Below are positions 25,026-31,025 of a stretch of 37,247 bases of DNA, one piece after another. Position 1 is the first letter of the stretch. The number at the start of each line of letters is the position of its first letter. A program made the translations under genes and the position numbers. The stretch spans positions 1-37,247 of IMG/VR virus record IMGVR_UViG_3300042465_005916; one strand, given 5' to 3'. The DNA is from a virus. Below the pieces are notes generated by a model. It made no database searches. It saw only the letters and a list, made by a program, of their open reading frames with translations, and was not told the DNA's origin.

Positions 25026-25502
25026 ATGCTGGCCAACGTGTTTTGGTGGGCCAAGCGCCTGATCATCATTGGCCTGGCGCTTGCCTGCGCCTACTTCTAC
25101 GCCCGGTGGCAAGGCGAACGCGCCGACCACGCCAACACCCGCACCGCCGCCGCAGCCGCCGCCCTCAAGTCAGCCGCCGATGCCGCCACCACCACTCAGC
25201 AACTCCAACGGGACAAAGACCATGCACTCACCCAAGCCGCCAAACGGGCGCAAGCCAACCGCCTGGATGCTGACGGCGCTCGCACTGAGCTTGACAGCCT
25301 GCGCCACGCCATCGCCACCCGCCCGGCTGACCCCGGTGCAAATACCTGCGCCGCCCGAGATGACCGAGCCAGCCCCGCCCCAGAGCTACTCGGCCACTGT
25401 GCAGCAGCTCTTACAGACCTGGCGGCAACGGCTGACCGCCTCCACGCCGACCGAATGATGCTGTGGGACGCTTGGCCAAGGCCAGCCCCCGCGCCCGACT
25501 GA
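25026..25502 (+). CDS. Inner-membrane spanin (Rz-like)
   Basis: A 158-aa i-spanin. Residues about 7-25 (WAKRLIIIGLALACAYFYA) are an N-terminal membrane anchor, followed by a long Ala/Gln/Asp-rich periplasmic coiled coil, the layout of Rz. With the outer-membrane lipoprotein encoded inside it in another frame, it fuses inner and outer membrane as the last step of lysis. It begins 3 nt after the endolysin stop. The C-terminal part has two Cys residues (NTCAARDD and LGHCAAAL), which may form disulfide links. Confidence 0.82.
   Translation: MLANVFWWAKRLIIIGLALACAYFYARWQGERADHANTRTAAAAAALKSAADAATTTQQLQRDKDHALTQAAKRAQANRLDADGARTELDSLRHAIATRPADPGANTCAARDDRASPAPELLGHCAAALTDLAATADRLHADRMMLWDAWPRPAPAPD
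25222..25458 (+). CDS. Outer-membrane spanin lipoprotein (Rz1-like), embedded in Rz
   Basis: A 78-aa lipoprotein read in the +1 frame entirely inside the Rz-like gene. From ATG 25222 the protein has a basic start, a hydrophobic helix (WMLTALALSLTAC) and a lipobox LTAC with the lipidated Cys27. The mature 52 residues are proline-rich (ATPSPPARLTPVQIPAPPEM), the hallmark of Rz1. A later start at the Met one residue before the hydrophobic run (25267) is also possible. The full embedding matches lambda Rz/Rz1. Confidence 0.85.
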   Translation: MHSPKPPNGRKPTAWMLTALALSLTACATPSPPARLTPVQIPAPPEMTEPAPPQSYSATVQQLLQTWRQRLTASTPTE

Positions 25503-25543
25503 TCGCAGTTGTCTCCATCGTCGCCCTAAAAAAGCGGCTTCAC

Positions 25544-25575
25544 GCCCACCGCCTGCAAAGGTGGTGGGCTTTTTT
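25544..25575 (+). terminator. Intrinsic terminator of the late operon
   Basis: GCCCACC (25544-25550) pairs with GGTGGGC (25563-25569) over a 12-nt loop, and six T residues follow (25570-25575). It lies 41 nt after the Rz-like stop and would end the long late transcript before the attachment site and integrase. Confidence 0.88.
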
Positions 25576-25647
25576 GCGTGGCTCGGCCAGTGGTCGCCGT
25601 GCTAATTTTGTGCTGGATTCCCTAAAAAACCGCATAACCAAGCCGTT

Positions 25648-25670
25648 TTCGATTCCTGTCGGGGGCACCA
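25648..25670 (+). other. attP core: copy of a tRNA gene 3' end
   Basis: These 23 bases read like a tRNA 3' end on the + strand: T-loop TTCGATT, T-stem half CCTGT, acceptor 3' half CGGGGGC, discriminator A and CCA. The 5' side that should pair (ACAGG and GCCCCCG) is absent, so this is not a tRNA gene but the piece a phage carries to rebuild a host tRNA after integration. It lies 145 bp upstream of the integrase start. The isotype cannot be fixed; a 5' GCCCCCG acceptor with discriminator A could be tRNA-Leu, among others. Confidence 0.8.
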
Positions 25671-25814
25671 AGGCAAGATGCAATGCAGTGCAAGCACAGC
25701 ACAAACCCGCATAAATACAGGCTTTTACGCCCTTGGGCTTTTTGGTAAAGTGCAGCAATTGCACCAGTTTGCACCAAGCAAGCACTAAAAAAACCCCAAC
25801 AAAATCCCTAAAAA

Positions 25815-26825
25815 ATGGCAACGCCAAAAAAGACAGCCACAGGCCGGTGGTGGGTCCAGATCCAAGTGGCTGGCCAGCGCCCCTCCGGCACGTTTGACAC
25901 CAAAGCCCAAGCCACCGCCTGGGCTGCCCGCAAAGCCACCGAGCTGCGGGCCATGCGCTCGGGCCGCGCCGGGTCGGTTAAGACCTTGCGCGATGCGCTG
26001 CGCCGCTATGCCGAAGAGGTCAGTCCGTCCAAACGCGGTGAGCGGTGGGAGGTCATTCGCCTGCAAGCCTTTGAGACACCCGCCCACGCCCCCCTGCCTT
26101 TGGGCAAAAAGCTGGCCGATCTGACGCCCGAAGACGTTGCCATGTGGCGCGATGCCCGCTTGGCCAAAGTGGCGCGGGGCACCGTGCTGCGCGACCTCAC
26201 GCTGCTGGCCTCGGTGTTGGAGCATGCGCGGCGCGAATGGGGCTGGCTCGATGTCAACCCCGCGCAAGGCGTGCGCCGCCCTGCCCAGCCCGATCACCGC
26301 GACCGGGTGATCACGGGCCGCGAAACCCGCGTGATGATGCGACAGCTCGGCTGGCCCACCAGGCAGCCCGATGGCGTGCGCCGCGTGCGCACCGTGCAAC
26401 AAGCCGCCGCCGTGTGTTTTGTGCTGGCCCTCATGACGGGCATGCGTGCGGGCGAGCTGTGCGGCCTCAAGCCCGGCGATGTGATGCCGGACCACCTCAA
26501 GATCAGATCAGGCAAAACAGGCAAGCGTGACGTGCCCCTGACGCCCACCGCGGTGCGCGTGCTGCAAATGCTGGACGGGTGGAGCGGCGACACCCTGCTG
26601 GGCATCAAAGCGCAAACGCTCGATGCGTTTTTCAGACGGGCAAGGGACAAAGCGGGGCTGGTGGGCTTCACCTTCCACGACACCAGGCACACTGCCGCCA
26701 CGCGCTTGGCGCAGCGGCTGCATGTGCTGGACCTTTGCAAAGTCTTTGGGTGGAAATCCACCACCAGGGCGCTGACCTACTTCAATCCGAGCGCGGGGGA
26801 TTTGGCGAAGCGGATGGCGGGATAG
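25815..26825 (+). CDS. Tyrosine-recombinase integrase
   Basis: A 336-aa site-specific recombinase. The N-terminal 50 residues form an AP2-like arm-binding domain (GRWWVQIQVAGQRPSGTFDT), then a SAM-like core-binding domain (about 58-150), then the catalytic domain with Arg211 (TGMRAGEL), Lys234 (RSGKTGKR), His288 and Arg291 (FHDTRHTAATRL), Trp313 in the second-His position, and nucleophile Tyr322 (ALTYFNP). It integrates the phage at the host tRNA matching attP just upstream. There is no ribosome binding site before ATG. It faces the leftward operon and ends 1 nt from it, so unlike lambda int it is not on the PL transcript and needs its own promoter or, in the prophage, read-through from the tRNA. 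Confidence 0.95.
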   Translation: MATPKKTATGRWWVQIQVAGQRPSGTFDTKAQATAWAARKATELRAMRSGRAGSVKTLRDALRRYAEEVSPSKRGERWEVIRLQAFETPAHAPLPLGKKLADLTPEDVAMWRDARLAKVARGTVLRDLTLLASVLEHARREWGWLDVNPAQGVRRPAQPDHRDRVITGRETRVMMRQLGWPTRQPDGVRRVRTVQQAAAVCFVLALMTGMRAGELCGLKPGDVMPDHLKIRSGKTGKRDVPLTPTAVRVLQMLDGWSGDTLLGIKAQTLDAFFRRARDKAGLVGFTFHDTRHTAATRLAQRLHVLDLCKVFGWKSTTRALTYFNPSAGDLAKRMAG

Positions 26826-26826
26826 C

Positions 26827-27210
26827 CTATGCGTGAGTAATCAATGCCTTGTATTCACTCTCTAGCTTGGCCGCGTATTGCCTTGCACGCCTCATGTCTG
26901 CAAGCTCTCTGTTAAGGCGCTCAATCTCTCGCCCGCAGCGCAGGTATTCGACCAGCGCCCGTGGTTCTTTGTCTGCCCGGTACTGCCTTATTCCTTTGCC
27001 TGCCTTGTACGCTGTATTTCTGTGTTGACTCTTGGTCTTTATGCCCAGCACGCGCTTTAAAAGTCTCTGTTTGCGGGTCGTAAGCTGAACCAGTTTGGCA
27101 AGTTCTTCTCGGCTGAGCGCGGTGTCGGCAATAGCCACCCCAGTCTGTGAGGTTACTTGCCGAGCCATTCGATTAATTGGCGTGCTTGTGAGTAGTGCGT
27201 GAAGGTCCAT
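26827..27210 (-). CDS. Basic hypothetical protein, last gene of leftward operon
   Basis: A 127-aa protein with many Lys/Arg residues. The middle (LTTRKQRLLKRVLGIKTKSQ, then YKAGKGIRQYRADKEP) is strongly basic and the C-terminal 40 residues (RCGREIERLNRELADMRRAR) look like a coiled coil. It may bind nucleic acid. I chose the ATG at 27210, which overlaps the upstream stop by one base (TAATG), over the longer form from 27228. It is the distal gene of the operon and ends 1 nt from the convergent integrase stop. Base composition is somewhat lower in GC. No family recognised. Confidence 0.65.
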   Translation of the reverse strand: MDLHALLTSTPINRMARQVTSQTGVAIADTALSREELAKLVQLTTRKQRLLKRVLGIKTKSQHRNTAYKAGKGIRQYRADKEPRALVEYLRCGREIERLNRELADMRRARQYAAKLESEYKALITHA

Positions 27211-27434
27211 TACTGGCTCCGCTCCCATTCAATAACCGAACTCAACAGCCACTTGCCATCCTTGCCTGGCAGTGGAAACCCCGGCTCACTCAAGCGCCGG
27301 GCCAGTGTGTTGCGGTGGATGCCCAGCCGCTCGCAAAGCTGCGCCCGTGTCAGCCTGGCACCCAGCATGGTGCTGAGCGACTGCACGGCAGTGGTTAGCT
27401 GCTCGATGCGCTCCATGATGACGGCTTCGCTCAT
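27210..27434 (-). CDS. Small HTH DNA-binding protein (possible excisionase)
   Basis: A 74-aa protein. Its C-terminal 45 residues (LTRAQLCERLGIHRNTLARR, then a wing-like LPGKDGKWLLSSVIEWERS) look like a winged helix of the excisionase/MerR/AlpA style; the first 25 residues form a helix. Its place two genes from the integrase and its size suggest an excisionase or recombination directionality factor, but a transcription factor is equally possible. The start is ATG at 27434, overlapping the upstream stop; the 102-aa longer frame is unlikely. It overlaps the next gene by 1 nt. Confidence 0.65.
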   Translation of the reverse strand: MSEAVIMERIEQLTTAVQSLSTMLGARLTRAQLCERLGIHRNTLARRLSEPGFPLPGKDGKWLLSSVIEWERSQ

Positions 27435-27724
27435 GGCTGGCCCTCCACCAGTTTGCCGCCACACCCCGGGCAAAAGCGCACATTGTTTTCGCCAGGCCCG
27501 CCATCGGTAAAAGTCCACACCACGCCACAGGTGGCATCAAAGGTGTCGGGCATGTTGGGGTCGTTTGATTTCGTCCAGGTGCAGAGGATTGGCTGTGCGG
27601 CTGGCTCCATCACGCATTCAACGCATGAGCAATGGCCTGTCCCACAGTTGGGCGGGCGCTTCGGCGTGCAAGTGTGAATGTCCGAAGGGGTCACTTCCCC
27701 GCATTGGTCGCATGTCGTGCTCAT
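27431..27724 (-). CDS. Cys-rich zinc-ribbon-like protein
   Basis: A 97-aa protein with 11 cysteines. A first CxxC (CDQC, residues 5-8) is followed by CNNNNCxC and CVEC around 27-37, then single Cys at 48 and 66 and a final CPGC (85-88) near the C-terminus. The C-terminal pattern (C48, C66, C85xxC88) looks like a zinc ribbon of the kind common in small phage proteins. Binding of zinc is likely; the partner is unknown. The start is ATG 27724, overlapping the upstream stop by 4 nt; the 171-aa longer frame is a shadow. Confidence 0.7.
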   Translation of the reverse strand: MSTTCDQCGEVTPSDIHTCTPKRPPNCGTGHCSCVECVMEPAAQPILCTWTKSNDPNMPDTFDATCGVVWTFTDGGPGENNVRFCPGCGGKLVEGQP

Positions 27725-27933
27725 AAATGCTCTCCGCACTTGATCTGGATGTGCTTCGGCACGCCAACGGCTTGCCATTCTTTGACCAGGGCGGGGCACT
27801 GGCTGGGGGTGCTGGGACGGTCCAGCAGTTTGGCGACCAAGGTGGTCGCGCCGATGGTCATGGCGGTGGTGGTGGCCACCAGCCACGCCACGGCCAGTGC
27901 TCCCAATGTGTTGGTGACTGCGTGGCGGGTCAT
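27721..27933 (-). CDS. Small single-span membrane protein
   Basis: A 70-aa protein with one membrane helix (about residues 10-32, LGALAVAWLVATTTAMTIGA) and a C-terminal polar part (CPALVKEWQAVGVPKHIQIK) with two Cys. It overlaps both neighbours by 4 nt. It is one of three membrane proteins in the leftward early operon. Function unknown; membrane proteins here in other phages are often involved in superinfection exclusion or host takeover, but I see nothing specific. Confidence 0.6.
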   Translation of the reverse strand: MTRHAVTNTLGALAVAWLVATTTAMTIGATTLVAKLLDRPSTPSQCPALVKEWQAVGVPKHIQIKCGEHL

Positions 27934-28442
27934 ACCGCCTCCCCAAAACAAGCTGGCCGAATAACGTGCCCTTGCTCCACCAGTTGCATGCTGCGGCGCA
28001 GGGCGTCTACGGCTTGCAGGGGGGTGATGTTGGCCAGCAGCGTGTCGATGGTGTCCAGCAGGTCGGGCACATGGGCCAGCGCCTGGGCGTCTGCGCCGAA
28101 TTTGCCGATGCGCTCAAACCGTGCCCGCATGGTGGCCATCGAGTCCATGGCGCGGTCGAAAATGTCCTGCACGATTTCGTCGGCGTTGGCGTCCATGGCG
28201 ATCACATAGGTCGTGTTGATCATCCCGGCCAAGATGTCGAAGTCTTCCATCGTGCCGCTGCCGTTGGTCAGCTTGTACCAGGCCAGCCGTGCGTCAACCG
28301 ACAGCCGCGCCGATTGGTCGGGCGCATAGGTTTGCGCGAGCTTGATGCGGCTCAGCGCCGCGTCTGGCTGTGCCAGCACGTCGTTGCGGTTCCAGCGCTG
28401 GCCGCGCTTGAATTGGGAGGCTCTGCGGGTGGCGCGGTTCAT
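27930..28442 (-). CDS. Hypothetical helical early protein
   Basis: A 170-aa mostly helical protein that begins with MNRATRRASQFKRGQRWNRN, a basic start seen in a recurrent group of phage early proteins. A helical body follows (LLDTIDTLLANITPLQAVDA near the end). There is no enzyme motif, membrane segment or cysteine cluster. It overlaps both neighbours by 4 nt and has the genome's usual codon use. I consider it a conserved prophage-type protein of unknown role. Confidence 0.7.
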   Translation of the reverse strand: MNRATRRASQFKRGQRWNRNDVLAQPDAALSRIKLAQTYAPDQSARLSVDARLAWYKLTNGSGTMEDFDILAGMINTTYVIAMDANADEIVQDIFDRAMDSMATMRARFERIGKFGADAQALAHVPDLLDTIDTLLANITPLQAVDALRRSMQLVEQGHVIRPACFGEAV

Positions 28443-28858
28443 GCTGCACCCCCTTCGGCCTGATCAATCACCCGATCGATGCCGTTAATCAAGTCCTGGT
28501 CGGACTCGATGGCCCGCAGGTCGGCGTCATCGGTAATCAGGCCCGTTTTTGGGTCGCTGTGGGACTGGATCAGGATCTCCAGCTGCTCGTTGAGCGCTGC
28601 GCGGGCTTTGCGGAGTTCGGCCAGCAAGCAGGGTGCTGCGGCGATCAGGCTGGCGTTGGCGTCAATGCTTGGATCTGACTCGACGGTGAATCTGTTGCTT
28701 GAATGAACAACCAGCGCAATAACTTTTCCGCCCGCCCAAATAGCAGCGGTTTCGCTGTTTGACTTGTTTTCGTCGTCTGCTCTCCATGTGTGGTCTGGGT
28801 TGTATTTGCCGTGTTCGTTTTTGCCAATCCACGGCCCCGGTGTGTGTTGTGTGTTCAT
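28439..28858 (-). CDS. HTPGPW-family phage protein
   Basis: A 139-aa protein with the typical ends of a widespread phage family: HTPGPWIG at the N-terminus and ANASLIAAAPCLLAELRKAR in the second half, followed by an acidic helix. Family members occur in early operons of many temperate phages of proteobacteria; their function is unknown. It overlaps both neighbours by 4 nt. The part coding for residues 10-55 is lower in GC than the rest, so an exchange may have occurred there. Confidence 0.78.
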   Translation of the reverse strand: MNTQHTPGPWIGKNEHGKYNPDHTWRADDENKSNSETAAIWAGGKVIALVVHSSNRFTVESDPSIDANASLIAAAPCLLAELRKARAALNEQLEILIQSHSDPKTGLITDDADLRAIESDQDLINGIDRVIDQAEGGAA

Positions 28859-29085
28859 GCGTGAAAAGCCTCCGTGTCTTTGATCGTGTGGTACTCAACC
28901 GTTTTGGGCTTGAAGCAGCAAAAAACGGCGGGTGATGTGGCGGTGGGCACGCCGCCGATGTGCAGCACCGACCAGGCGCGGCCACGTGCGTCTTTGATGT
29001 GCGTTGGCCACTGGCTCGGCTGCCACTTGATGCGCTCGCAGTGGCCCGATGGGTAAGGCATGGGCAGTGACAACTGGGCGCTCAT
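28855..29085 (-). CDS. Small hypothetical early protein
   Basis: A 76-aa protein starting at ATG 29085, chosen because it overlaps the upstream stop by 4 nt; the longer 109-aa frame is improbable. It looks like a small beta-rich domain with several aromatic residues (CERIKWQPSQWPTHIKDARG, RAWSVLHIGG) and a pair of Cys (AVFCCFKPK). No family recognised. Its position in the unbroken chain of overlapping genes supports it as real. Confidence 0.6.
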   Translation of the reverse strand: MSAQLSLPMPYPSGHCERIKWQPSQWPTHIKDARGRAWSVLHIGGVPTATSPAVFCCFKPKTVEYHTIKDTEAFHA

Positions 29086-29453
29086 GCGGACACCCGATGC
29101 GATGCGCCAAATCGGGCCAAGCCGACCCGGCCCATGGTGGTGTGGGCGGCATAGACCAAGGGCTCGGTCATCGATGCGTTGCAAAAGCGCGCGGGGCGCG
29201 GCAGCGTTTCGTCGGGCACCTCGATGCCGATGGCGGCGCGGCCTGCGTTGGTGATGGCCACGCCTTCAAAGGCCAGATCCTTCACGCGGGTCACATAACC
29301 CTGCATCGACAGTTTGGAGATGGCCACGCGCAGGCTGCCGCGGCTCATGAGCATTTCCATGTCGAGGATTTTTGAGCGCCCGTTTTTCTGCAGGTGGTGC
29401 AAGATGTTGACCTTGACCACGCCCAGGCTGTTTTTGGCGTTGCTGATGTTCAT
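29082..29453 (-). CDS. Winged-helix-like DNA-binding protein
   Basis: A 123-aa protein whose residues 15-75 (VNILHHLQKNGRSKILDMEM then SRGSLRVAISKLSMQGYVTR) read as a winged helix with a wing VKDLAFEGVAITNAG. The C-terminal 40 residues have no clear fold. It is a candidate early regulator in the PL operon. It overlaps both neighbours by 4 nt. A role in late activation or host gene control is possible, but no target can be seen. Confidence 0.65.
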   Translation of the reverse strand: MNISNAKNSLGVVKVNILHHLQKNGRSKILDMEMLMSRGSLRVAISKLSMQGYVTRVKDLAFEGVAITNAGRAAIGIEVPDETLPRPARFCNASMTEPLVYAAHTTMGRVGLARFGASHRVSA

Positions 29454-30034
29454 GCTGGCTCCCGTGTGGTGATGTGGTTAAAAACTCGGCGCAGTGCATA
29501 GCTGCGCAGCAGGCTGGCCACCGTGAAGATGGCGGTGATTTGCAGGTTTTCGGACAGCGTGACGTGGTGGCCATAAGCGGGCAGCACCAAGGCGGTGATG
29601 ACCACGCTCACGGCAAAGCCCACGGCGATGTTCACGGCGGCTTCGGTCCAGCTGTGCGCGTGGCTTTGGCCTTTGGCTTTTTGCTTGGCCAATGCCTCTG
29701 CGCGTGTGCCTGGTTGTTTTGGCCGAAAAATTGTTGCGCCCTCTGGCGGCTGCGGTGCGTTGTTGCTGTTGGCCAAGTCAGCCAAGCCCATGGGTTGGAT
29801 GTAGGGCCACTTTCCGTGCAGATGGTCTTGACGCACCAGTACGGTCATGGGCGCGGCGTCGGTCACGCGCACAAAGTTGGTAAAGCCGCCCTGCTCGCGG
29901 CTGCGATAACCGTCGGCGCGGGTGTAACCCAAGTTGGGCACCTGCTGGCCGATCAGCCCCGCATACCAAAGCATCGGGTCGGAGCACGCCACGATCTTGA
30001 GCACGCCATAGCGTTTGAACATGGGGCGACTCAT
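29450..30034 (-). CDS. Membrane protein with recurrent phage C-terminal module
   Basis: A 194-aa protein. The first 85 residues are soluble (SDPMLWYAGLIGQQVPNLGY, an aromatic beta-rich domain). A linker with AEALAKQKAKG follows, and the last 75 residues form two membrane helices in a pattern I know from many phages (HSWTEAAVNIAVGFAVSVVI, ending in SLLRSYALRRVFNH), possibly catalogued as DUF7220. The fusion of a soluble domain to that module is notable. Role unknown; a membrane-located early function such as exclusion is conceivable. Overlaps both neighbours by 4 nt. Confidence 0.7.
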   Translation of the reverse strand: MSRPMFKRYGVLKIVACSDPMLWYAGLIGQQVPNLGYTRADGYRSREQGGFTNFVRVTDAAPMTVLVRQDHLHGKWPYIQPMGLADLANSNNAPQPPEGATIFRPKQPGTRAEALAKQKAKGQSHAHSWTEAAVNIAVGFAVSVVITALVLPAYGHHVTLSENLQITAIFTVASLLRSYALRRVFNHITTREPA

Positions 30035-30414
30035 GCGGCCACCCCCGGCAGGTCAACCCAGCGCGACTTCATCACGGGCTGGGGCGTGTAATGGCCCCCG
30101 ACACTGGCGACTGGCTCCGAGTTGCGCTTGACAATCTCGATACCCAAAACACTGGCGAGGATGTAGCTCTGCCCGTCTTGCACCAGCGGCTGCGCGTTGA
30201 TCGCCGTCACGCTGAGGTCGGTGCCCACGTGCAAGCGGTGTTCGTTCAGCATGTAAAAAGTCTCTGCCTGCGGGCCGGTCCAGATCAGCTTGTAAGCCAC
30301 GCCGTTGGCGCTCAGGCCGGGGGCGAAAGCGTGCATCAGCAGCTGGGGTGCGCCATCGGTGGCGTGGTCAAAGCGCACCACCGCGCCAAGGGTCAAAACG
30401 CCGGTGCAGATCAT
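30031..30414 (-). CDS. Hypothetical early protein
   Basis: A 127-aa beta-rich protein starting at ATG 30414 (MICTGVLTLGAVVRFDHATD); the 218-aa longer frame upstream is a shadow of the Cys-rich gene. It contains a segment HVGTDLSVTAINAQPLVQDG and lacks membrane helices or enzyme motifs. It overlaps both neighbours by 4 nt and shows strong GC-biased codon use. No family recognised. Confidence 0.65.
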   Translation of the reverse strand: MICTGVLTLGAVVRFDHATDGAPQLLMHAFAPGLSANGVAYKLIWTGPQAETFYMLNEHRLHVGTDLSVTAINAQPLVQDGQSYILASVLGIEIVKRNSEPVASVGGHYTPQPVMKSRWVDLPGVAA

Positions 30415-30719
30415 GCGACCTCCGTCCAAGTGGTGCGCTTTTGCGCGTTGTCGTCGGCGTCTTTCGTGGCCAGCGAGGCAGCGGCCCAAATGGCCAGCAC
30501 AGCCAACACCGCCACCAGCTGCGCCACGCGCTTGACCAGGTGCGCCAAAACGCTGCGGGTGGCCTTGCGGCCTTTGCTGTGGGTGCCGTCCAGTTGCACG
30601 CGGTGCAGCTGGCGGGCTGGGCATGTGCGGCCCTGATCGCAGTTGTTGTTGCAGCAACCAGCTGGGCAGCCGTGGCCGCGCTGGCAAGTGCCCACGGGGG
30701 TGCAGCAGTCCCAGGTCAT
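30411..30719 (-). CDS. Cys-rich, membrane-anchored early protein
   Basis: A 102-aa protein with eight cysteines in the first 33 residues (positions 5, 6, 12, 18, 22, 23, 27, 33), then a basic stretch (GTHSKGRKATRSVLAHLVKR), one membrane helix (about 62-84) and a charged tail. The Cys block may bind zinc or form disulfides. If the N-terminus faces the cytoplasm, which the basic residues before the helix suggest, metal binding is likelier. It is the second gene after PL and so would be made early and strongly. Function unknown. Confidence 0.65.
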   Translation of the reverse strand: MTWDCCTPVGTCQRGHGCPAGCCNNNCDQGRTCPARQLHRVQLDGTHSKGRKATRSVLAHLVKRVAQLVAVLAVLAIWAAASLATKDADDNAQKRTTWTEVA

Positions 30720-30886
30720 GGCAGCACCTTCACGCTGATGCGCCCCTGGCCGTCGCCCAGCTGGTCCATCGCGTCGATGGTGGCGTCAAAGGTGCTGGGG
30801 AAAATGCCGCTGTAGCTGCGCGAGCCGCTGGCGGTCTTGATGGTGACGCGGCACCGGATGCCGCTGGGTGTTGATGTGGTGTGCAT
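30716..30886 (-). CDS. First gene of leftward operon, 56-aa protein
   Basis: A short gene with an excellent ribosome binding site (GGAGGGG, 5 nt before ATG 30886), the first downstream of PL. The 56-aa product starts MHTTSTPSGIRCRVTIKTAS and ends DGQGRISVKVLP; it looks like a single small beta-beta-alpha-beta domain with an internal helix (FDATIDAMDQLGD). I recall similar small proteins at the head of early operons in phages of Burkholderiales. Function unknown. It overlaps the next gene by 4 nt. It is well supported by promoter, ribosome binding site and coupling. Confidence 0.75.
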   Translation of the reverse strand: MHTTSTPSGIRCRVTIKTASGSRSYSGIFPSTFDATIDAMDQLGDGQGRISVKVLP

Positions 30887-30912
30887 GACCCCTCCGTTGT
30901 TGATGGGGTCTA

Positions 30913-30955
30913 TTGTTAGCCTTGGCGTAATGCCTTGTCAATAGCCTGAGCGTAA
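30913..30955 (-). promoter_or_regulatory. PL promoter with operators OL1 and OL2
   Basis: On the minus strand: -35 TTGACA (30941-30936), 17-bp spacer, -10 TAACAA (30918-30913). Two 15-bp operator-like sites overlap it: TTACGCTCAGGCTAT (30955-30941) abutting -35, and TTACGCCAAGGCTAA (30930-30916) across the spacer and -10. The same layout occurs at PR. It drives the leftward operon, whose first ATG is about 20 nt beyond the likely start of transcription. Extra GCGTAA and TTACGC half sites lie at 30950-30966. Confidence 0.82.
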
Positions 30956-30973
30956 TTTTTTTACGCCATGGGC

Positions 30974-31002
30974 TTGTTTTGTTCTTTGCCGCTTCTTACA
31001 AT
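30974..31002 (+). promoter_or_regulatory. Promoter of the immunity-region moron gene
   Basis: TTGTTT (30974-30979), a 17-bp spacer and TACAAT (30997-31002) point rightward, with a start of transcription expected near 31009 and ATG at 31026 after a short G-rich ribosome binding site (cggggt). It lies back to back with PL. A gene with its own promoter in this place fits a moron expressed in the lysogen. Confidence 0.55.
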
Positions 31003-31025
31003 AAGGCGAACTAACGGGGTAAAAA

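Larger units (their letters stand above)
25503..25814. other. Intergenic attachment region between spanins and integrase
   Basis: This 312-bp gap holds a terminator (25544-25575), the tRNA-like attP core (25648-25670), and three copies of CCCTAAAAAA (25524-25533, 25620-25629, 25806-25815) that could be integrase arm sites. It also contains a small palindrome GTGCA-gcaat-TGCAC near 25750-25765, overlapping two copies of TTGCACCA. The stretch is AT-richer than the genome. A weak integrase promoter (TTTACG 25724-25729, TAAAGT 25746-25751, 16-bp spacing) is possible. No gene is convincing here; the 83-codon open frame at 25463-25714 has no ribosome binding site and spans the terminator and the core. 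Confidence 0.6.

Noticed and set aside
25648-25670. A tRNA gene at the attP core
   Set aside because: Only the T-loop to CCA end is present; the upstream bases do not supply the 5' acceptor half, D-arm or anticodon arm.
25463-25714. 83-aa open frame after the spanin gene
   Set aside because: It crosses the terminator and the attP core, lacks a ribosome binding site and has no protein-like composition.
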